NCBI GenBank assembly: GCA_933822405.4
Contig: CAKOGP040000591.1
Location: 4,559 to 53,243, forward strand
Direction: 5' to 3'
Source of the DNA: Cylindrotheca closterium
Taxonomy: Eukaryota > Bacillariophyta > Bacillariophyceae > Bacillariales > Bacillariaceae
DNA: 48,685 nucleotides
Part shown: positions 10,098 to 21,743 of the stretch, in pieces
How positions within the stretch are numbered: the stretch's first letter is position 1
Layout of the letters: each line of letters opens with the position of its first letter
Notes under the pieces: generated by a model
The model's input: only the letters and a program-made list of their open reading frames with translations
What the model was told of the DNA's origin: nothing
Databases searched by the model: none
Translations under genes and position numbers: made by a program

Positions 10098-12464
10098 ATG
10101 AAGAGGAGAGCGGCTCCTCCTCCACCTCTTATCTCCTCCTACGCGTTTCAAATATTAATCTTCAGCTTGACTTCAACGCTTCTTTTCGTGTTTTTCTTGG
10201 CTTGTTCCTTGGTCGATCCATCCTTGCCAATAAGCGAGATTAAGAGTGAGCTTAATGGCAGCTTCCAACAAGGATCTGCAGCAGGTTCGAGCAATTTCAA
10301 AGCAGCGAAATCGATCAAATTCCCCTTCTTACCATCTCGACATCAAGTAAACGATTTCTTTCAGTCATCGATCAGAAGAGGAAAGAGAGTATTCTCATCT
10401 TCAAAATCAGGTCCTTACGACTTTCTGGAACCAAAATTGGATTTCTTGCCACCCTTTGCTACGATTGCCAACGTGGACGAGCTGATACATGATACATTGG
10501 AAAATGATCGTCCCACTCTTGCTGGAATTGTTGGAGTGCTCGATCGTTTCATCAGCGATCTTCGCACGTCCAACCAAGCTTTGGCTTCCCAAGCTTACAA
10601 CACATTGAATAACAGAGCGGCCAATCCGATCCACCCTGCCGATATCCGAGCAGCCTACTTTGCCCTAGCTTCGAAGCACTTGATTCCCTTGGACAAGGCC
10701 TTGAGGCAATCAGAATATCCAAAATTAAGAGAAGATGGATCTGTTTTCATGTCACTCGCTGCCTTTCGAGAACACATCCTTGCTGATACGATGAAATCAG
10801 CATTTCGGTACTCCAGCAATCCAGACAAGCTATACGTCGGGGCCGTAGTTCAGAATTGTTTTGGAGGAAAAGGTTTAAATGCGTGCAAGACTGGAATGCA
10901 AGTGGTCGACGCCAAACGAGATATCCGTCAAGTCATGGATGCCCCACCGGATGAAAATGGAATTGAACTATTTTGCTCGGATCCAGAATTTGCAAAGTAT
11001 TGCAAGGCTGGTCAAGTTCGAGTGCTATATATGCATGAAACAGAAGCGATTGGGCCAGCAACAGCAAGGTAAGGCTTCAATCAATCGTTCCGTTTGTTCC
11101 AAGTGCCATCCTTTGAACCAAAAAAGTCATTTCCATGTTATCGCGGTCTACCGGTATAGTCTCCGAGTCTCACTTTACTTCCTCCCAACATTCATTTTCA
11201 CCAGATATCTAGCATCCAAACTATGGTAAGCGAGCTTATAGCGTAACCGAACAAATGGAATGGAATAGAATCTGTATCATGTCATGCTTATGATTAATCT
11301 CAGGGTATGGTCCTCTAACACATTGGCATTTTCTTCTTTTAGGGGAGGCGAAAACTACTATGTTCAAGTCGATAGTCATTTGCAATTCGCAAAAGGATGG
11401 GATGAACTTTATATCAAGGACTTGCATCTCGCCAAGGCCTTCCCGAATGCCATTCTGTCGACCTACCCGCCTGGTTTTATCAATTTCCGGCAGGAACCTC
11501 CCTACACGCGCGGCACCAGAATATGCAACTGTCACTTTAGTGAGGGAGAAGGAAACATTCTGCGAGTGGAAATGAATGGCCGGTGCAAGGAAAATGAGAC
11601 AAGACCTAGCCAAATGCCATTTGCGGGTGCGGGGTTTGTCTTTGCGCATTCTCAGGTAAGATTTTAAAGGCAAGTTTGGACTCGGCATAATCGTCATTGA
11701 CAAGAAGCTTACATCCCCTCGTACCTTGTACCTATCGTTCCATCCACATTGTTCATGTGCTGTGTGTTGATAAAGCTGCTCCGAGATGTACCATATGACC
11801 CATATTTACCATGGTGTTTCATGGGAGAAGAGATCGCCTACAGCATACGTGCGTGGACGTCTGGGTGGAGCATATATGCTCCAAGACTCAATTTGGTAAG
11901 TGCCATAATATTGATGCCTTGGTAAAACATGGACGACGCTCACTCACTCGCTTGTCCATTCTCGTTGCTGGATCCAGATTGGTCATCACTATCGACCAGT
12001 AAGTGTTGTTTCCTTCTCCTGACGTAATGAGGCAGCATCATTATCGTTTTGCTCACGGGATCCATTCTTTCAATTCTCCCGTTTCCTCTCACTCTCCTTT
12101 TTTTTCTGGTAAGTTAAAACTGGGCCTTCCTCATTATTGGGAAACAGTAAACCGGCTATTTCCTGGAATGGCGGACATTTTAATGTCCTCACCACGGAAA
12201 CGAATCAAGAATCTTGTTGGGTATCCAATGTATACGAAAAAGTTTGTAGAGAAGGAATGCCAAACAGAGTTGACCAAGGCTCGGAAATTCGATGATGAGA
12301 GCCTCTATCAGGATGAGAAGTTCTACAGTGTCTTGCACAATCTGGATTTGTATGGATTAGGATCCAACCGAACACTGGAAGATTACCTCGCATTTGCCGA
12401 AATAAATTACAGGACACGTACATGTGGGGACCTCAAATGGTGTTCGAATGGAGAAGTGGAGTAA
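10098..12464 (+). CDS. GT60-type GlcNAc-transferase-like glycosyltransferase, 6 exons
   Basis: Exons: 10098-11068, 11205-11225, 11343-11655, 11776-11895, 11978-11998, 12114-12464 (1797 nt, 598 aa). The N-terminus is cytosolic and Arg/Pro-rich, followed by a signal anchor at about residues 17-37 (FQILIFSLTSTLLFVFFLAC), giving a type II Golgi topology. The stretch YLASKLWGGENYYVQVDSH, joined across three exons, followed by LQFAKGWDE, matches the core of the PF11397 family. That family includes the Skp1-prolyl-hydroxyl GlcNAc-transferase (GT60); VDSH is the DxD-like metal/nucleotide-sugar motif. Downstream YDPYLPWCFMGEEIAYSIRAW and IGHHYRP continue the family pattern. A membrane-anchored form suggests glycosylation of secreted or cell-wall proteins rather than cytosolic Skp1 (inference). 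Both 21-nt exons are needed to keep motif and frame. The last acceptor (TGGTAAG at 12113) is the least certain border. Confidence 0.8.
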
Positions 12465-12920
12465 TGAAATAAGTATCTTGGAACGGCACAAAAAGGCGAT
12501 AGTAATGCTGTACTGTAGGTACTCTCGTAGTCAGTCTTCCATTGTCGCCACTATCACATCAGTACACTTATCATTGCCAAATACGGGTACTACAATAGTG
12601 GCTTATTCAAGCGAGCAGCGTTTTCATCGCTAAAACGCCTTCTTAACGGTCCAGCATGCCTTCGTGTTGCTTCTGCCAATCCAACTCCGGAGCTTGGATG
12701 AAGGATTCGCCTATTAGCTTTGTTGTTGTATTCATCCAACACTTTGAGTACATACCGGTAGAACGCTTCAGCTTTGTTTTCATCAATACAATCAAAGCAT
12801 TGCCGATACACAGCAGATCACACCACGTCAATAACCTGAATTTGACTTGGAACGAACGCCCCCAAAAACCACTGAAAATCCAAATCTTCCGACAAGAAGC
12901 AAAAACAGACACACGAAACC
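12465..12920. promoter_or_regulatory. Intergenic between GT60 and V-ATPase D
   Basis: About 456 bp carrying the GT60 3' UTR and the V-ATPase D promoter. One TACCGGTA lies at 12753-12760, 161 bp upstream of the next ATG. Antisense frames here have no protein signature. Confidence 0.4.
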
Positions 12921-13991
12921 ATGGCAGAAGTTCCACCAACACGTATGAATCAACAAGTCTTCAAGCTTAAGCTTAAGGCTGCACAAGGAGGACACAGGCT
13001 TTTGAAGAAGAAGGCCGATGCCTTGAAGGTACGCTCCTGTTTGCTATTGCTATTTCTATTGCCACTGGTTTTGCCTGTGCAGTGAAGTGAAGTGAATTGA
13101 AGGATCCACACGAGGAATGATTTTGTTTGCAACACACACGAACAATGAATATTGAATCATGCTCACCGCCCCCGTTTTCCCTACCGTTTCCTCGTATATC
13201 CATCGTATCAATTTGCCGTTCTTGACGGTATGACGTTGATTTCTTCTGCCATGACTTGATCGCATACAATTTCAAATTGATATCTTATCTTCTCTTGAAT
13301 CAATCCTTGATCATTATCATTGGATACACAAAAACAAAAACAAAAACACTCACAATGACAGGTCAAATTCCGTGATTATGCCAAATCGATTGCCGAGACC
13401 AAATCTGGAATGGCGAATGATGCCTCTGGTGCCTACTTTTCCTTGACTCAAGCCGAGTACGCAGCTGGAAACTTCAAGCAAAAGGTATCCGAAGGATCCA
13501 TGACGGCTCGTATCCGTGTCGGAGCGGGCGTGGACAATGTGGCCGGTGTCAAGCTACCCGTCTTTAGCAAGTACGAGACTGGAGCTTCAGCAGACAACCA
13601 ATCACTTGGATTGGTGGGGGGAGGAAAGAAAATTGTGGCTGTCCGCGAGAAGTTTACCAACTTGCTGGAAATGCTCATCAAGCTGGCCTCTCTTCAGACA
13701 TCCTTCCAGACTTTGGACGAAGCTATGAAGGTGACCAATCGTCGCGTGAATGCCCTGGAGAATGTGACGATTCCCAAAATCGAAGACACTCTGGCCTACA
13801 TTGGACGTGAATTGGATGAGTTGGAACGTGAAGATTTCACAAGACTCAAGCTTGTCCAAGGAAAGAAGGAGGAAGAGCAGAAAGCGGAAGCAAAGCGCAA
13901 GGCTCTTCTACCAATTGCCCCCGGAAAAGAAAACGAAGCCGATATCACCGCAGAGTATGATGCCGGGGATGATACGGACGTTGTGTTCTAG
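12921..13991 (+). CDS. VMA8: V-type proton ATPase subunit D (VMA8 / ATP6V1D family)
   Basis: Two exons, 12921-13028 and 13362-13991, 245 aa, close to the usual 245-250. The intron is 333 bp. The first exon gives MAEVPPTRMNQQVFKLKLKA, then a GGHRLLKKKADALK segment, and the second continues with VKFRDYAKSIAETKSGMA. This is the family's N-terminal coiled-coil helix. The C-terminal helix includes NRRVNALENVTIPKIEDTL and YIGRELDELEREDFTRLK. The protein is the central rotor stalk of the V1 sector: it couples ATP hydrolysis in A3B3 to rotation of the membrane c-ring, acidifying vacuoles and, in diatoms, silica vesicles. The acidic tail (GDDTDVVF) is variable in the family. The first exon is too short to stand out as a frame on its own but is required for the conserved N-terminus. 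Confidence 0.95.
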
Positions 13992-14504
13992 AGGGGTTTC
14001 GTTTGCATGAGATAATGACTTTTCATCGACATCTCTTGTTTTATCACCCACTGGACACTAGGCACTGGACACTGATACCATCATACGATAACACACCACC
14101 ATTATAGATTGATACTCGTTGCCACTAAATAGTAATGCATTTCGAACTTTTTTTGTTGGATGAGAAATGGATTAAACTGAATAGGGTTGTTATTAATTCC
14201 TGTGCATAGTTTCCCACCACCCTTTCGGTCGTCACCACTACATTCAGTAATTATATCACGAATGATATTGTTTATACAATGATCCTACAGAAACAAAATT
14301 ATCGTCACAGTAGTATTGATATGCATTGTCATCAATTTATATTCATTACATATATACATGCAAAGGGCTTGATGTATCCATTAATATGAATCTTGCCGAA
14401 AGGATTTGGAGCAATTGTGCAGGGCAATGCAGGAGGATACCGGTATGTAAATATCAATTCAAGTTCATATGACCACCATGTAGGACTGCCACTCTCCTCT
14501 TGCC
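13992..14504. other. Convergent intergenic
   Basis: About 513 bp between the stop codons of two convergent genes, AT-rich, holding both 3' UTRs. One TACCGGTA lies at 14438-14445, one of the few copies not near a start codon. Nothing else was recognised. Confidence 0.45.
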
Positions 14505-15334
14505 TTAGAAAATTCCATGATGAAAGAATGACGGTGGAAGAGTAGTGGTCGATGTGTAGTACTCGTGGACTTTGGCAGTGGTCTCTGCGATATCGACGTC
14601 ATTGACGCCATAATGACCATAGTTCATCATGAAAAAGATGCAGGCAAAGTAGTAGAGAACCGCCACGGGCAGCTCCAACTTGGCAAAAGTAGATTTCCAT
14701 GTTATGCTAAAAGGAGGAGTGGGTGGATTGATGCAAGAGTGTGAGCAATGCAGTGTGTATATATAATCAATAGGAGAGTTTCACTCATTCGGAATATGAC
14801 AACATCCATCAATGATAAGACATAATATGCATACCTTTGTTCCTCTTCCTCCGATTCTACCACAGGTGCTGCTCCTGCCACCACTGCAGATGCACTCGAG
14901 GAAGACGAAGATGCCTTCACTCGTAATCTCGATACAATGTCAGCAGCGACATCTTGATCTTTGCATATGGCGGTGTTCTGGTTTCGCATATTCCCATAGG
15001 TGCACTGGGAGAGAAGAAATGTCAAGTCTTGGAGGAGATGAGTAGCATCGTCTATGGAACATTCTTCCCCACCATCTTCAGCACTGTAGGCACAATCTCT
15101 AGCTTTTGCGTATAGATACTGGACGTCATCATTGCTTTCCATGGAAAAGCCGACTCCCAGAATCGTGGCGGAAGCTCTTCTTCTTTGCTGTGACCACGGA
15201 AGTTCCTGTCTGAGTGATGGCGATGATGATGCCAACTTCAACAATCTTGCTTCTTGTTGAATTGACAACGACGAGCTTTGAAATGCCATGGAAGAAGAGA
15301 AAAGGGTGCAGAGTAGCAATGTGAACGAGGACAT
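14505..15334 (-). CDS. Plastid-targeted small protein with C-terminal membrane helix
   Basis: Exons 15334-14835 and 14706-14505 (702 nt, 233 aa). The start is MSSFTLLLCTLFSSSMAFQSS: a hydrophobic signal peptide ending in SSMA-FQ, the A-F junction that in diatoms directs proteins through the plastid envelopes. A Ser/Arg-rich transit region follows. The mature part has DVQYLYAKARDCAYSAEDGG, then EECSIDDATHLLQDLTFLLSQC (paired Cys, helical), then a Ser/Ala linker. The second exon encodes LELPVAVLYYFACIFFMMNYG, one membrane helix, before a short Thr-rich tail. It is probably a thylakoid or plastid-membrane protein of unknown function. It is divergent with RACK1. Upstream Met codons in the same frame would bury the signal peptide, so the ATG at 15334 is preferred. 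Confidence 0.75.
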
Positions 15335-15681
15335 GGTTGCGATGAAAAGTGCTACAATGTAGGCTCTGATGGAATAACAAAAAGTGCGATGTAGAGAAGA
15401 TACCAAATACCGCGTGCAAATGCAAAACGAAAAAAGAGAGAAGGTTTCGAAAACGAGAATCTCAATCAAGCAAATCGAGAATCCCCCGGCCATCAAAGGG
15501 TGTCACGAGTGACTTCGCATCAAACGTTCCCCCAAAGGTATTTTCTACCTCGCTCCTCCAAAAATGACCATATTTAGTCGAAGCAGTCAGAACCAACAAG
15601 TAAGGCGGTAATACGTAAACGGGAAAACGTGCAAGCTTATGCACTCAACAACAACCAAAAGTAAATTGAAATTTTGCAATC
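15335..15681. promoter_or_regulatory. Divergent promoter region, plastid protein / RACK1
   Basis: 347 bp between two divergent start codons. It holds both 5' UTRs and promoters. No TACCGGTA copy and no other motif was recognised. Confidence 0.4.
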
Positions 15682-16725
15682 ATGGCTGAAGTAAAAGTAG
15701 CTCCCCGCGGAACATTGGAAGGACACGGCGACTGGGTCACCTCCCTCGCTACCACCCCTGAAGATCCCAACCTTTTGTTGTCTTCTTCCCGTGACAAGAG
15801 TGTCATTGTCTGGCAATTGACTCACTCCAACACTTCCTCTGATTACGGCTTTGCCCGCCGTGCTCTTCGCGGACACTCTCACTTTGTGAGTGATGTTGTC
15901 ATCTCCAGTGATGGACAATTCGCCCTCTCTGCTTCTTGGGACGCTGAATTGCGTCTTTGGGATATTAGCACCGGAAAGACCACCCGTCGTTTCGTTGGTC
16001 ACGAGAAGGATGTTCTTTCGGTTGCCTTTTCTGCTGACAATCGTCAAATTGTTTCTGGATCTCGTGATGGAACCATTCGTCTTTGGAACAGTAAGTGGAT
16101 ACTGCATTGGATTGCTGATGTTTTTCTTGCTGCAATGCTTATGCTAACAATCACTTTCTCATCCTGAAACCTTACTCCTGTAGCTCTTGGAGAATGCAAG
16201 TTCAAGATCTCTGGTGACCAAAGTGAAGGCCACACCGAGTGGGTTTCTTGCGTCCGTTTCTCTCCTTCCCAATCTGTTCCCCTTATTGTTTCCGCTGGAT
16301 GGGACAGACTTGTCAAGGTCTGGAACTTGACCAACTGCAAGCTTCGCAACGACCTCATCGGACACACTGGATACCTAAACACTGTCTGTGTCTCCCCCGA
16401 TGGTTCCTTGGCCGCGTCTGGCGGTAAGGACAACACTGCTATGCTTTGGGACTTGAACGAGGGCAAGAGATTGTACAGCCTTGATGCCGGTCAAATCATC
16501 AACGGACTTGTCTTTTCTCCCAACCGTTACTGGTTGTGCGCTGCCACTGACGACTCTATCAAGATCTGGGATTTGGAATCCAAGGTCGTCGTGGATACCC
16601 TTCGCCCCGAAGAACCTGAACACGGAAGTATGCCAGCATGCACTTGCTTGGCTTGGTCTGCTGATGGTCTTATGCTTTTCGCTGGATACTCTGACAACCT
16701 CATCCGTGTCTACTCTGTCTCCTAA
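15682..16725 (+). CDS. RACK1: RACK1, guanine nucleotide-binding protein beta subunit-like
   Basis: Exons 15682-16090 and 16184-16725, 316 aa, the standard RACK1 length. Seven WD40 repeats are visible, with GH/WD pairs such as [58 protein letters not shown] and [21 protein letters not shown], and the final IRVYSVS. RACK1 sits on the 40S ribosomal subunit near the mRNA exit and acts as a scaffold for kinases and translation quality control. Codon use is strongly biased to C-ending and TTG/CTT codons (GCT GGA TAC, TCC, CGT), as expected of a highly expressed gene and unlike its neighbours. The single intron splits codon 137 and keeps the frame. Confidence 0.97.
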
Positions 16726-17214
16726 GCTTTTCATGCTGCTATTTCTTGCGCTTGAAAGAAATTAATATTTTAAAAACAGTATTATAGCTTTGCGTTGAAA
16801 TAGTACAACTCCACTATGCAATTCATCATTTGTTGTCTATGTTCGCATAGATGTACCTCTAGTACATACTTTACGAATAAATGAATGAATCAATCGACCG
16901 GTTTTGGAGTTAGTTTTCCCCCAAAATAGTTCTCCCAAAGAGAGAGTCATCTTCCAAAATGACCCCGTTTTGGTCGTTCGAAAACTGACGCTTCATTCTG
17001 ATTTGTTGATTTCAAAAATCAAATACTTCAATCGCTACACTGTACTGCGCTTTCAGCTTGCCATTATTGCGCATCTCCCAACATCAGATCCTACAGTAAG
17101 CCGCATCTTCAATCTATTCGAATTCCAGAAATTCTAGTTCCAAATTCAGACTACTATCGAATAATAATAGTCCGTTCCAAGTCTAAGCTATATCACTGAA
17201 TAGTAAAAACACAC
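16726..17214. other. Intergenic, no gene seen
   Basis: About 490 bp holding the RACK1 3' end and the SET-gene 5' flank. A 77-codon frame inside starts at a non-ATG codon and has no protein signature. Confidence 0.45.
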
Positions 17215-18830
17215 ATGTCAAGACAAAGCCATTGTCTTCAGTCTTCACTGTGGGCACCAACTCAACTTATTCTCTTGTCAGGCCTTCTGTTTTCATCATC
17301 AACGGCCTTTTCATGGAATCAGCGGCAATCGAATCTTGGACCTAGCAGACAAACCGGTACCAAATACACATCCACAAGATCCTACTCAAGAGCAGTAGGT
17401 CATAGTAATAGCCCATGGGCATCGACATCATCATCAACCAACACTATCAATTCAGCGTTATCATCCACAGCTGCAGCATATTCTGATTATGTTTCCATTG
17501 ATCGAAGTGCTCCAAGAGAGATTGACTACTTTCAAGGATGGGCAGGTTCTTGTGGCGTTCAACCAGAGAATGGATTTTACCTTCAGGGACAGCTGGTCGA
17601 TGACAATGAAGACTACTACGCTGCAACCTCATCGGGTGCTGCCAGTGGTTCTCGGATGCTTTATGTGCCAGGTGAAATGATCCTATCCGCATACCAAATT
17701 TCTCAAGAATATAATGGATATATCGATGCTTCTCTACAAACGCTTGTTGAAATGGATATGCAGCATCTGCAAAAGCACTTTCATCTATTTCTCAAGATCC
17801 TTGTGGAATTTGAAAAAGGATCCGAGTCGCCGTATATGCCCTGGCTAAATGCTATGCCACGAAAGTGGAATACTGCTGCATCAATGGGTGAGTACAACCT
17901 TTTTATTGTGATATCGAAAATGAACCATTGATCAATGGATTTTGCCTCACAATAGTTTTTCGATCGTTTCCGTCATCTTTTTCGTCTCCTTATTGGGTAT
18001 ATATATATATAGACAACTTTTGCTTGTCCGTGCTGCCACCATACATCAAAGCGGTGTGCCACACCGAGCGTGATCAACTGGGGGCCTTCCGACGAGCACT
18101 GGGGGCGTTTGACTACGTTTCTCCTGAGACCAAGAACAATAGTGAGCTATTGAAATTTGCATACAACGTGGTGTTCACTCGTGCCTGGAGGTCAGATGAA
18201 GGCGACTATCGGATCGTTCCAGTAGCGGACATGATCAATCACGAATATCCCGACAATTGCGTTATTTGCTACAATGAGAATGGAGGATGCGAGGTCTATG
18301 CGAAGAGGGATATTTCTGCTGGTGAAGCCTTGACGATGTCCTACGGAACACCAACGAATCCGTCCAAGCTTCTCGCAACGTACGGGTTCCTTCACCAACC
18401 ACCAGCAACCTTTTGCAAAATCGTTGTTTCCAATCCTTCTGAAGAATTGAAATCGGTCGGATATGATCCAAATCGTATGGTATTCTTTTCTGACGGCTCA
18501 ATAGCACAAGATGTATGGGATGTCTTGCTGTATCATCGATTGGAACGAAAACCAGAGTTGGCTGCAGTCAAAGATGCCTTCTTCCAGGCTCACATGTCAG
18601 GAGATGAGCAAACCAAAAACTCAATTCACAACCAATTCCAAAGGGAGACTGTTGGCGCACTCCTGCGGCATGTCAATCACATCTTGGCAGAAGTCGCAGA
18701 ATTGACGTACAAGATGAATTCGTTTGATTCAAGTCAACATCCGCGACTGCCGCTGCTTCTCAAACACCACGCTATGGTGACCGATACATTCACGAAAGTG
18801 AGAGACTTTTTGATGGATTTGCAAGGATAA
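17215..18830 (+). CDS. Plastid-targeted SET-domain methyltransferase (Rubisco LSMT / SETD-like)
   Basis: Exons 17215-17887 and 18013-18830, 496 aa. The N-terminus is a signal peptide (LILLSGLLFSSSTAF) ending at the A-F plastid-entry motif STAFS. The SET fold shows YFQGWAGSCGVQPENGFYL at the N-terminal side, SPYMPWLNAMPRKWNTAASM (the family's YPYLxxLP equivalent), PVADMINHEYPDN at about 294-306 (the NH motif that builds the AdoMet pseudoknot) and GEALTMSYG at 328-336 with the catalytic-region Tyr. A helical C-terminal substrate-binding domain follows (LLRHVNHILAEVAELTYKM). The split-SET architecture matches Rubisco large-subunit and related lysine N-methyltransferases. With plastid targeting, a plastid protein substrate is likely; which one is unknown. 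A decayed copy of its 3' half lies at 21022-21330. Confidence 0.85.
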
Positions 18831-19346
18831 TAACTATGGGATATATTAATACGCATGGAGTTGTTATTTACTCGTAGCGCACATTTCGCCAGAGACAATA
18901 AGGTGGATTCTTTCCTCCGACCTAGTTTGAGCTTAAACACCAGGTATTGTTGATAGATCGGATTTAAAATGACGTATCCTCTGACTATACCCCAGTTTTC
19001 ATTCCGTGAACCTGCTAGCATACCAAAATTCGTTTTTCTTTTACACATGTTCGTTGTCCTTTTATATATATTTTATACCTATGTCTTGAAAGTGGCAGAT
19101 ACGGAAGAATGATAAGTTATTTATGGTCCAGTTGAAAGTCTTTTTGCGGGGAATTGAATGTGTCTCAACGGTCACGCAGCTCGCCGTGCACATAAATAGA
19201 AAAAGGTTGACAACTCAAATATTTGACGACATACATTATCTAAACAACCTTGATCAACCGGTCGCTTTCAGCTCGATCAATAGTCTTCTCTGGAAGTCTC
19301 TTACATCGAAGTACATATTTGAAAAGAAGAGACTCGATACAGCGCA
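18831..19346. other. Intergenic between SET gene and first DUF6824 gene
   Basis: About 516 bp. The stretch at 18998-19050 (CATTCCGTGAACCT onward) recurs in altered form near 21312-21365, so it belongs to the duplicated segment. No gene was seen. Confidence 0.5.
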
Positions 19347-20937
19347 ATGACACCAGCAGACGAAGTGTCCAAACTCAGTGTTTCATCATCGGCTCAGAAT
19401 ACTTCGTATTTCTGTAACATGATTCCTAACTTCGGCAGCACTTCGCCATCACGGAAACTTACAGGGCGTAAGAGACCACGAGCTTCCAATAATGAAATCT
19501 GCTCTGAGGATGAGATGGCGTCTCTTGTTGCGGCAGAACTGAATAAGCTGACATTTCAAGAACGGGAGACAGTCTACGAGGAAGTTCATGCGATAGGAGC
19601 CACAGACCATCAGAATCAGATCTCAGACGAGGAAATGCAAAGACTGATCAATCAAACTAGAGAACACATCGCCACAACACGAAGGAACAAGCAAGCATAC
19701 AACCGAGCTGTATTTCTCAATCCTGAATATGTGGATTCTGATCATTTTTTATCACTGTTTGTAATTGGAGAAAAGTTAGTGCCATTGAATGCGGCAAAGA
19801 AAGTGATTGATCACTTTGCCATCAAAGCAGAGCTTTTTGCTCCCCATCTGTTGGCCAAGAAGATTACTTTCCAAGATCTAGATGAAGAAGATCAGAGATC
19901 ACTGTTGTCTGGTTCCTATCAAGCTGTGGGTACCGACCTTGCTGGACGGACAGTGGTAATGGGATGTCCGTGTCACGAGTACAAGACTGTGGACAATCAG
20001 GTATGTAAAATTGACGAATCTGGCGTTTGAGTATAGTTTCAATGGACTTACTCATAAAACGCCGTATATAGGTTCGCGCCTTGTGGTACATTTTGTCGAA
20101 GATTGTGGCAGACAAGTCGACGAGGAAGAAGGGATTGGTTTTTCTGTACTATGTGTCATCAGCATTATCAAACGATAACGGGCACATCGACATGTACCTC
20201 AAAGCCTCATCTGTCCAAAAAGCTCTCCCACTTGTTGTGAAGGGTTTTCATTTCTGTTATGAACACGAAATCTTCCGACCAATCATGTCCGCCATGCAAA
20301 TGGTCATTGGCAATCGTATGCGATTGCGATTCCGTTCCCATTATGGTAAGCACACTACAGTAGAATCAATTTTGTTGATTACGCATTCGCGATGTTGTAT
20401 TTTTCTATGGATGAATGCTATCGATTATTTTTCACCTGCTGATCTATCGTGGTCAACTACTATGTATTCGCAGGTTCAACAGTCGAAATAAACTACTCTC
20501 TTCAGACGTTTGGGATACCAGGATCAATCTTTCCTTTTGAAAGGAATGGGAAGCTGAGTCTCGATAAGTTTCGAAACTACCTGACGACAGTCATTCAGCA
20601 AGAGGGAGAAGAGGAAGTCAAGAATGGGGACACAATCTTTTGCCCAACTAGTGTTGATGTTCTTCTTGGGCGGGGACGCCATCCTCAGGAACACTTGGGG
20701 AATTTGAATCTAGCCGAACTTGTCGATGCGCATACTGGCACGTATGCATCGATTCCTAAAAAGGGCAAAAAAGAACTTCACATGTCAATTGTCCGATCCG
20801 TGCAAGGTCAAGGCGGAAGGTTCCTAAAGCGTGGTCCTCGTGGCGAAGGCTGGGAAGTTGTGGGTGACGAAGTTGCTATCGACAAAGTTCGCAATCGATT
20901 TCGCGAAGCCATCTCGAAGGAAACAAAAAAGACTTGA
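19347..20937 (+). CDS. Sec14/CRAL-TRIO-like protein with C-terminal DUF6824 domain, copy 1
   Basis: Exons 19347-20000, 20072-20345, 20474-20937 (463 aa). Residues 1-60 are polar with a basic KLTGRKRPRA patch, a possible nuclear signal. Residues about 60-175 are helical. A CRAL-TRIO-like lipid-binding fold spans about 175-335 (TFQDLDEEDQRSLLSGSYQ, then PLVVKGFHFCYEHEIFRPIM and TVEINYSLQTFGIPGSIFPF). The C-terminus (about 366-458) is DUF6824: CPTSVDVLLGRGRHPQEHLG, GGRFLKRGPRGEGWEVVGD and KVRNRFREAI. DUF6824 is abundant in diatoms and of unknown function. The fusion suggests a lipid-responsive partner of that domain (inference). The CRAL-TRIO assignment is from pattern only. Its tandem paralogue is at 21744-23349. 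Confidence 0.85.
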
Positions 20938-21743
20938 TTTCCCGTTGCGGGGACTACAGTAGAGTGGAGGTCCGTGCTGCTGGCGCTGACATGAGAAGTT
21001 TAAATTTGTTGTCAATTTGTAGTGTTCACTCGTGCGTAGAGGTCACATGAAGGCGACTATTTTATCGTCCCCGCTACTTTTTCTTTTCTGAAGCATTACA
21101 ATCGGCCGGATAGGATCCCAGTCGCATGGTTTTCTTGTCGACTGCTCAATAGCACAAGGCAATTGGAATGTCTTGCCGCATCCATCAACGATTGGTACCA
21201 AAACCACAGGTGGCGGATATCAGGAGATGAGCAAACGAACATTTACTCATTCCACAAAAAGTCATTCCTCCGACATGGCTTCAACTGATATGTCCTCGCA
21301 TTATACTGTATTTTCATTCCGTGAACCTCTGTTGTTCAGTCACCAAAGTTCGTTGTTCTTTTTTGAGTATAGAGGAGAGTCATTTTATTTGCAAAGTCGA
21401 ATGGGTCGCACTAAACCCGATTTTACCCAATCTCCCTGTACAAGTACTATGGACATTCCTACTAGCTAGCAAAATAGCTAGCTACTCGTAGAATAAAAAA
21501 TGGGCATAGCGAGGTACGTGTACGCGTGCTTATTGGAGTCATTCAAATAAATGGAAAAATTGTCAGTCGATTACATAGACTACATTTTAAATGGCCGATG
21601 AAGAAATCCGAAAATGGAAGTTAAAAGTACATGTTCGTACTTTCAGCTCCATATATTTATCTTCCACCATTTTGCAGTCTTGTCTAGGATAAGTCTCTTG
21701 CTGTATTACCCTTGACGGAAGCAAGGAGACTCAATACAGTACC
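20938..21743. other. Spacer between the two DUF6824 genes
   Basis: About 806 bp holding the SET pseudogene described separately. It also has a palindromic CTAGCTAGC...TAGCTAGC stretch near 21461-21484, and an upstream segment (GGAGACTCAATACAG before the ATG) that resembles the one before copy 1 (GAGACTCGATACAG). Confidence 0.6.
21022..21330 (+). pseudogene. Decayed 3' fragment of the SET-domain gene
   Basis: Three blocks match exon 2 of the SET gene and its 3' flank in the same order. AGTGTTCACTCGTGCG then GTCACATGAAGGCGACTAT corresponds to 18171-18211. CGGCCGGATAGGATCCCAG then CGACTGCTCAATAGCACAAG corresponds to 18456-18510. TCAGGAGATGAGCAAACGAA corresponds to about 18598. It is followed by the flanking CATTCCGTGAACCTC (18998). 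About 200 bp is missing between the first two blocks, and stops and indels break every frame. It is not coding. Confidence 0.85.

Noticed and set aside
12643..12942. 99-codon minus-strand frame upstream of V-ATPase D
   Set aside because: It overlaps the V-ATPase promoter and first exon and has no conserved pattern.
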